Source: Cudoniella acicularis
Lineage: Eukaryota; Ascomycota; Leotiomycetes; Helotiales; Helotiaceae
Length of the DNA stretch: 23,201 nucleotides
Assembly (NCBI GenBank): GCA_013054445.1
Contig: JAAMPI010000909.1
Location: forward strand, 1 to 23,201
Reading direction: 5' to 3'
This document shows, one piece after another, positions 16,701 through 23,201 of this stretch. Position 1 is the stretch's first letter. Each line of letters begins with the position of its first letter. A program made the translations under genes and the position numbers. The notes under the pieces were generated by a model. It saw only the letters and a list, made by a program, of their open reading frames with translations, searched no databases and was not told the DNA's origin.

Positions 16701-19700
16701 TAGACGGTCCTTACCGTGCTATGATCTTACCAACTTCTAAGGAGGAGGACAAGAATTTGAAGAAACGTTATGCCGTATTTAATGACGATGGAAGTCTAGC
16801 AGAATTGAAAGGTTTCGAGGTAAAGCGCCGAGGAGAACTAAAACTCATCAAGATCTTCCAGCAGCAAATCTTCAAGTTCTTCTTAGAAGGCACCACGCTT
16901 GCTGAGACATATGGTGCCGTTGCCAAGGTCGCCAATCAATGGTTAGATGTTTTGCACTCAAAGGGTGAGACCCTTGCTGATGAGGAACTTATCGACCTCA
17001 TTTGTGAAAATCGGAGTATGTCAAAGACTCTTGAGGAATACGGTTCTCAAAAGTCAACGTCGATCACGACAGCCAAACGTCTAGCAGACTTCCTGGGAGA
17101 GCAGATGGTGAAGGATAAGGGGTTGAATTGCAAGTACATTATCTGTGCAAAGCCGAAGAACGCACCTGTTACGGAACGGGCTATCCCAGTCGCCATCTTT
17201 TCTGCTGAAATTTCAGTAAAGCGATACTTCTTGCGAAAATGGTTGAAGGAGGACCCGACAGACATGGACCCAAGAGCATTGCTTGATTGGGATTACTATC
17301 TCGAGCGTCTAGGGTCGGTCATTCAGAAGCTGATCACAATTCCAGCGGCATTGCAAAAGGTTCGAAATCCTGTTCCGCGAGTCGCACATCCAGATTGGTT
17401 GCAGCGACGGATTAATGTCAAAGACGACAAGATGAAGCAAAAAAAAGATGACGGATCTTTTCAAAGCAGCACCTCTAGAAGAAATTACAAACCTACTAGA
17501 CCCTAGAATGGCAGATATGGAAGACTTCGGTACCAAGCTGCTCAAACCGAAGACTATAGGGGCGGCTCTTTCCCAGGCGACCCAAAAATCACAAAAGCGA
17601 AAGTCTCCCGAACCTGCTGTTGCTTCTTCAATCAATCCATATGCTGCGTTGCCTGAGAAGATGCCTTCGCCAACCGAAGATTACGAGGGTTTCCTCGAAT
17701 ATCAAAAGCAGAAGTGGAAAATTCAAAAACAAGCCCGAATTCGACGTCGACATCTTTTTGGTGACAGCCGTGTCAATGCTCAGAACAACATTGGTGCCAC
17801 CTTCCGCAATCAAGCTGAAATGACATACAGGAGCACTTGGCAAGTTCTACAATTGCGAGGGACTGAGAGCCCTGGCGTCGTGATGGCATTCGTACTCATT
17901 GACTCGAAGATCCACACGCTGAAAGTTAATGTACCAAGACAGGTCTTCCTCAACCTGAAGGGATCGGAGTTACCTGACATTGAAGTGGACGGCTGTGAAG
18001 CGCAAAAGGTTACCCACACGTTGCCAAACGGACATCCTTCTGTTCATCTCTTCAAGCTCACGATGCCAGAGAATGTGTATGTGAACGATGCTCCTAAGCT
18101 GTCACTACTATTCAATCATCCGAGTGTGGAAGGTGTATACGAAAAGCAAGTGCCCTTGAGCATTCGCGCTGTACTGCAACTGGGAAGTTTATGTACATTT
18201 GACGAGTCGCAACCTGGTGTTCTAGGCAAAGGCCTAGAGTCAGGATTTGATCTGTCTGGTCTTCGTCAAGCCTCGGCCAAACAACCTTATCTTTCGCAGT
18301 CACCAATTGCATATATTTACCTCTACCATGTCGTAGCTGGCGATCGACAAGTATTTGCATTGTTTTCCACGGCCAAGGAGCAGGCTCATGTCGTCATTTT
18401 ACAAAAAACCAAGGATTCGAACCAGGATCTTCCAAATATCTCGAAAATTTATTCTGAGATGCTTGCTCGACGGGATCAAGAGGCTGAGGGGAAAGTGTGG
18501 CAAAATTGCTTCGAATATCAAGAAAAGCTTCAATTCAAGACTAGTCAAGTTACAACAAGAAGGAAGGCTCTTCTTGAAATCAGCGACCTGGTCAAGAAGA
18601 TGCGAAATGACGAGGCGAAGCCCCTCATGCTTGTCATTCAGTCACCGCAGCGACGAATGCTCGTTCACGACGTGCCAATACTGAAGGAGTTTCCTGTTCT
18701 CCCACTTAAATATGAAGTCTCAGACAGTAACTTGCCACCTTTAGGATGGCAGGCATTCGTGGCAAAACGACTGGTCAATCATTACCTCAGCCTTGGCTCA
18801 TGGATTCTACATCTGACAGAGTTGGCCCGATACGGTGATGTGCCACTATGTAATCTGGAACGGGACGATCCCCGTTTCTTGATAGACATCGCATACGCGA
18901 GACGATTGCAGAAAAATAACGTGGTGTTGTGGTGGTCTGGAGGTCCAAGACCGGATCATGCTGGTTATGAACAGGACGATGTCCTCGGACCTCTGGATAC
19001 CGTCCAGATGCCCTCTGTCAACAATCCGGGCACGTACCCATCAGTCTGTATCGAACTCGATGTCCGAAATCTGGCCATCAACACAATTCTAACCTCTTCA
19101 CTTATTAACGAGTTGGAAGGTAGCGACTCTGTCTCATTCAATCCTGCTGCACCTTCTAATGATGGACCAAGCGACGGTACCAATGTTCTTTACGCAGATA
19201 ATGCGTTTGCCACCGCAGGTGTTACAGTTCTTCGAGAAATGGTGAAGGCTTGGTGGACAGAAGCTTGCAAAGGGAGTAACATGGCCGATATCATGGTCCA
19301 GCATCTTGTGCGATGGGTTGAAAATCCTGATTCATTCCTATATGACAGATCATTACACTACTATGTGCAAATGATGTCTAGAAAGGCGTTTCAGCAATTG
19401 ATGACCGACTTCAAGAGAGTTGGCTCTCATGTAGTGTTCGCCAATGCCAACCGACTATTACTACAAACCACGAAAGCAGAAGTCGGTAATGCCTACGCGT
19501 ACAGTCAATACATTCTCAAGTCTATCAAAGCAAAGCCCCTTTTCCACTTCTTGGATTTGGAGATCAAAGAATACTGGGACTACCTCGTATGGTATGATGA
19601 GTTCAACTACGGCGGGAAGGCTTGCCAAGAAGTTGTCGAAGCGGAGAATCAGACCCTGGATTGCATTATGCACTGGCAACTGAATAAGTTCTTGCCAACA

Positions 19701-20561
19701 ACTCTCCAACCTATCTTCCATGATTGGGTTGTTGAGTTTATTGAAGTCATGCACAAACTAAAGAGACCTAAGGTTGTTACATATGGTGTTGAATCTACTC
19801 CTCGGCCAACACAATTACCTGTTCGTAACTTAGGTGACGACAAAGAAGACAAAATCATTCTTGGAAAGGAATTCGAAAAGCCACTGAAGAGGCAGATCGC
19901 TGGCTTGATCCGAAGACAAAAAGACGAAATGCTTCACCCTGAGTTAGCATCTGACTACACGTTCCCTACACTCCCTGGCTCTCACCTGAAATTCTCAAAC
20001 CCCGTTCTCCAGCTGGTCAAGTCTCTAATGCAAGTCCTTTCTCTCGACAAAAACATCACGCTTGAAGCCCGACTCCTCCGCAAAGAGCTTCTCGCCCTCT
20101 TCGAAGTACGAGAATTCAGCAACGAGGCCCGGTTTGAAAACCCCTCAGAGACACTGAAAATGTCTCAAATAATATGCGAGAATTGCACTATGGCTCGTGA
20201 CTTGGATTTTTGCCGCGACGAAGACCTCATCCCAGACGCCCCTGGTCAGGATGCAAGTACACGTCCATGGAAATGCGGGTTCTGTGAAGCCGAGTACAAC
20301 AGACTTGATGTGGAGGAGAGATTGATTGCTGGAGTGCAGGGCATGGTGTTAGAGTGGTGCACCCAGGATTTGAAGTGCGTCAAGTGCAAGGTTATAAGGG
20401 TGAATGATTTCATGGAACATTGCGCTTGTAGCGGGGAATGGGTGGGAAGTGTCAAAAGAGACGATGTCACGAAGAGGCTTGGAGTATACAAAGGAGTGGC
20501 GAAGTTCTATGGGCTGCGGATGTTGGAAGACGTTGTGGGGATTGTTTGGGAAGGCTTGTGA
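13782..20561 (+). CDS. POL2: DNA polymerase epsilon catalytic subunit, with one extra A in an A8 run
   Basis: This is the catalytic subunit of the leading-strand replicase. Exons are 13782-14386, 14435-14577 and 14625 onward (introns 48 and 47 bp). With one base of the A8 run at 17439-17446 discounted, the product is about 2227 residues, the usual Pol2 size. Exonuclease: DIET (D286/E288), NGDFFDW (D376) and [11 protein letters not shown]. Polymerase: LDVASMYPN (D636), the NSFYGYV helix and DTDG (D871/D873). The CysX iron-sulfur ligands are C661, C664, C673 and C757. A PIP box, QKKMTDLF, sits at 1188-1195. The inactive C-terminal polymerase repeat follows, ending in two zinc modules (CENC...CGFC and CVKC...HCAC) that bind the B subunit. 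As written, the first frame stops at 17504-17506 after 1209 residues, inside the PIP-box region. The downstream frame restarts at ATG 17448. COX20 diverges upstream and an MCB cluster lies in the promoter. Identity is certain; whether the indel is real is not. Confidence 0.96.
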
Positions 20562-21494
20562 TTTGTTACTTTTGGGCATTGGCATTGGGTTTTTTAGCAT
20601 GGATATCTAGGCATGGTCAAGGCGTTCGTTCTAAATGCATATCATCTCTGTTTGCGATAGGTTCTTGTCCTCACTTCACTACTTGGTGAAATGAAGTGGG
20701 TTGTTTGGCACTTTCGCCTATTTAATACGTAGAAAACAGAAACATACCAAACACTGGCCTCTAAATCAATTGGCTAGTGTCAAATCAAGTATCTTGACCC
20801 TATGCATTTCTTCTCTTTTAAAATTTCCGAGCCTTAGTTCAGAGATTATCATGTCATCAACTATATAGCCGTCTGTTCATTCCACATACTCAACCACAAA
20901 ACTTTAAAGAACCAGCACTATGGTATTGAAGAATACTGCTAAAACAAAATTTTTATAATTACATTCGAACTATCTTCTGTCTCCATAAATTATATATTGT
21001 TTTGACTTAGCGGCCAATTAATTATTTTGAACTGTTTCGGGTGATATCGTGAGGAGAATCACATAACGATCGTGAGATGCAAGCTGCTTCCATAAGCAAC
21101 CCTATGACCTGCACCACTGCAGCGCGAATAATCAGATAAGATATGTTTAAGAAGTTTATAGGCTCTTTCAATTAATTCGTAAGTGAAGTCACTTCAAAAT
21201 GCTCAATCTATTATTGGAGTCCATAATTAGTCATATTAGTGAGTGACCCGGAAGAGTCCTTATTGGCTATTGTTTTCGGCTAAGATTCCATGCCTTGCAA
21301 GATGCTTACAAGTAGTGCTTACGGGCGTAATAAGGGAAAAGTTTCGAAATTCAAGCACTCCCCAGCGGCCCGCGATCAAAAAGCGTAGCTGGGCTGGATC
21401 ACCATGGGGAGGGAGGCTGATGGCCACTTCCTTGGGTTTACTAAATAAAAACTTAAAATCGACGTGCACCGTCTAACTCGTCCGTAACAACTCA
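20562..21494. other. Intergenic region downstream of POL2, AT-rich in its middle
   Basis: There is no gene in this 933-bp stretch. It holds the POL2 3' region and an AT-rich segment at about 20935-21035. A small hairpin (TTCAC-TACTTG-GTGAA at 20675-20690) sits within longer flanking arms CACTTCA (20672-20678) and TGAAGTG (20692-20698). A related odd-centred palindrome, TGAAGT-C-ACTTCA, lies at 21184-21196, about 300 bp upstream of the transcription-factor start. The shared TGAAGT/ACTTCA core may be chance. Confidence 0.4.
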
Positions 21495-23201
21495 ATGAAA
21501 AATCCCGCACAAGTAATAGGCACTGGTGAAGATCCCTCTAACAACGGCTCGTTAAGGACAAGAGCAGGGAAACTCAAGGTTAGAACGGGATGTTTCACTT
21601 GCAGGTTTGTTTTCCTTTCCCGCCCGTCCTGGAGTCTAGTATTGGTTACAAGCAGAGTACGACGAGTGAAATGTGACGAAACTCGTCCTCATTGTCCAAG
21701 ATGTATTCGATTTGGAACAGATTGTGACGGCTACCCTCCTCGCGCTCAATCCTATCATGCAACTGATTCCCGTGTGCTCATCCCGAGACCTAACGGGCAA
21801 GCACAGTCGGACTTCTTCGCGCCTCCTCTTGTTTTAGACCCCTTCTTTGGGCTGCTTTTTGAGGGTGACCGTGAAAGAGCATTCTTCCGGATCTTTTGCC
21901 AAAAACTTGGTGACCAGATTGCGGGACCTTCCACCACTTCACTTTGGAGGTGTTTGATCCCTCAAATGGGGCACGAGGAGCCTTTTGTCCGCCATGCTGT
22001 GGTAGCTCTCGGAGCGTTGAATATAGTTTCCGCTAAGGACATGCGAAGATTTCATATGGTTAACGAAAGCACTTTGAATGGATGCCTTAAATCAGAAGAC
22101 CACATGTACGCCCTGAACCAATATGGCAAAGCACTTTCTGGGATGAGAAAAGCGATTGCGAATGGGCAACAGAATACCAGGAAAACTCTCCTAGCTTGCG
22201 TTTTGGTATATACGTTTGAAACTTTGCAGGGAAACACAAAGTCAGCCGCTTTACACGCGGAGAGTGGACTCATGTTACTGCACTGCCTCTTGGAAGAGAA
22301 AGAACATCAAGTCCCCTCCGGTACCACAGGAGACTGGGATGGAGGTGATATTGACGTCGATATCATGCAAGCCTTTTCGACACTGGATCTCCAACTCCTT
22401 ACTTTCCTTGACAATCGACCGGCTTGGGTGCATAACCACATGATCCAGAGATGCAACGCCGTTATTGAGAAGATGCCGAAGGTCCTTATGCTGATTGAAT
22501 CATGTTACTACATTATAACCATTTTGCGGCGAAATTACCACTCCATCACCATGGCTCTGCAGACTTCAAAATCAAGAGAACCCGGGCCTCTGCTTGAACT
22601 CGGGCCCTTGGCAGAACATCAATTGTATGGGCCTTGAACATTTTCTTCTAATTTGGCATCAGGAGATGGGGTTTCAGCACACATAATAGGGCCCCTCCGG
22701 AATTCCAAGAGGAATACTTGAGACTCAGAGAAGAATTGAAGAAGTGGAGCAGTGCATCTACAGCTGTGCTTGAGAGAATTCACAAGCAGGGAAATTGGCA
22801 GCAGAAAGTTGTTGCATCGATTTTGGAGATGCATGCAGCTCTCAGCCATGTGATGCTTTGTCGTTAGTGGGATTTCGTTGCAGAAACACGAGGACGAGGA
22901 CTGTAGCAATCAATTTATTACAGAGTGTGCATCATAGAAAGGGAATTTGGGATAGCTATGCCATGGCTCGTATCTGTGTTTGGTGGAGAGACCTAGAGGA
23001 AGGAGGGAGGGAGGGATGAGAATGGATTTATACCTGGTGATAAGAGGGTGTTTGTGACTAGCAGTGTTATCGACTTACCGGGTAGAAAAGCGGTTCTGGG
23101 ATGTACTCAGAGGACCTCGGAGCGCCTTGTTTTTCGATATACCACCCCGTTTTCAGATATTTCTACCTCCGTATGTAGATTAAGGGGTAACCGTTCAATC
23201 A
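21495..23201 (+). pseudogene. Zn2Cys6 transcription factor, intact at the N-terminus, broken C-terminally, cut by the window edge
   Basis: From an ATG at 21495 the gene encodes a complete Zn2Cys6 finger: TGCFTCR, a 51-bp intron (21605-21655), then VRRVKCDETRPHCPRC and IRFGTDCDGY. A fungal middle-homology region follows (PFVRHAVVALGAL, KTLLACVLVYTFETLQGN, ESGLMLLH). The open frame stops at 22635-22637 (HQLYGP). Beyond it the family sequence continues in other frames: EHFLLIWHQEMG, then THNRAPPEFQEEYLRLREE, then a TAG at 22865. Next comes LVGFRCRN...RKGIWDSYAMARICVWW, and finally ENGFIPGDKRVFVTSSVIDL. The step between ALSHVML and LVGFRC is too short and suggests an internal deletion. Family members are nuclear regulators of metabolic genes; the target is unknown. 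The N-terminal 363-residue product could still be expressed as a truncated factor. It is a family relative of the decayed factor at 7706-9530. Confidence 0.7.

Noticed and set aside
17416..17465. A 50-bp GT..AG interval that might splice out the POL2 A8 run
   Set aside because: Splicing would join out of phase to a quick stop and would delete the PIP box. A single extra A explains the data better.
20661..20710. Inverted repeat CACTTCA...TGAAGTG downstream of POL2 as a transcription terminator
   Set aside because: Eukaryotic Pol II genes do not use hairpin terminators. Kept only as a note in the intergenic entry.
1..23201. tRNA genes, CRISPR arrays, transposons, viral insertions
   Set aside because: By eye I saw no tRNA B-box/acceptor pattern, no regularly spaced repeats, no terminal-repeat pairs, and no transposase or reverse-transcriptase motifs. 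A tRNA scan and a repeat search would settle it.

Overview
This is nuclear DNA of a filamentous ascomycete (Pezizomycotina). The genes are split by short introns (46-136 bp, GT..AG, with CTAAT/TACTAAT-like branch sites). The content fits too: Zn2Cys6 transcription factors, a 14-TM drug-efflux-type MFS transporter, DUF4267 and DUF1399 proteins, and the divergent COX20/POL2 pair. Leotiomycetes is my guess from overall protein flavour, but I cannot prove it from sequence alone.

Layout. (1) 1-263 is the 5' end of an unrecognised minus-strand gene running off the edge. (2) 559-4846 is one continuous seven-exon reading frame joining a trypsin-like serine protease domain to an MFS transporter, the most unusual object in the window. 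(3) 4847-5451 holds a TATA-like promoter and what looks like the relic of a very short gene. (4) 5452-6462 is a basic, low-complexity, minus-strand protein with a conserved C-terminal block. (5) 7029-11471 is a zone of decay: a DUF4267 membrane protein without an in-frame ATG, a broken Zn2Cys6 transcription factor (minus strand) and a broken DUF1399 gene. (6) 11472-12773 is mostly empty, with one weak ORF. (7) 12774-20561 is the housekeeping core: COX20 (minus) and POL2 (plus) diverge from a 369-bp promoter carrying a cluster of MluI cell-cycle-box cores. POL2 is full length apart from one extra A in an A8 run lying inside its PCNA-binding motif. (8) 21495-23201 is a second Zn2Cys6 factor with an intact N-terminus and a broken C-terminus, running off the edge.

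The two halves of the window contrast strongly. COX20, POL2 (bar one base) and the protease-MFS gene read cleanly over kilobases. The two transcription factors and the DUF1399 gene carry several lesions per kilobase, mostly at short homopolymers or microsatellites. That density looks like true pseudogenisation, while the single POL2 indel could equally be a sequencing or assembly error. All homology statements come from recognising family motifs by eye. No search was run.
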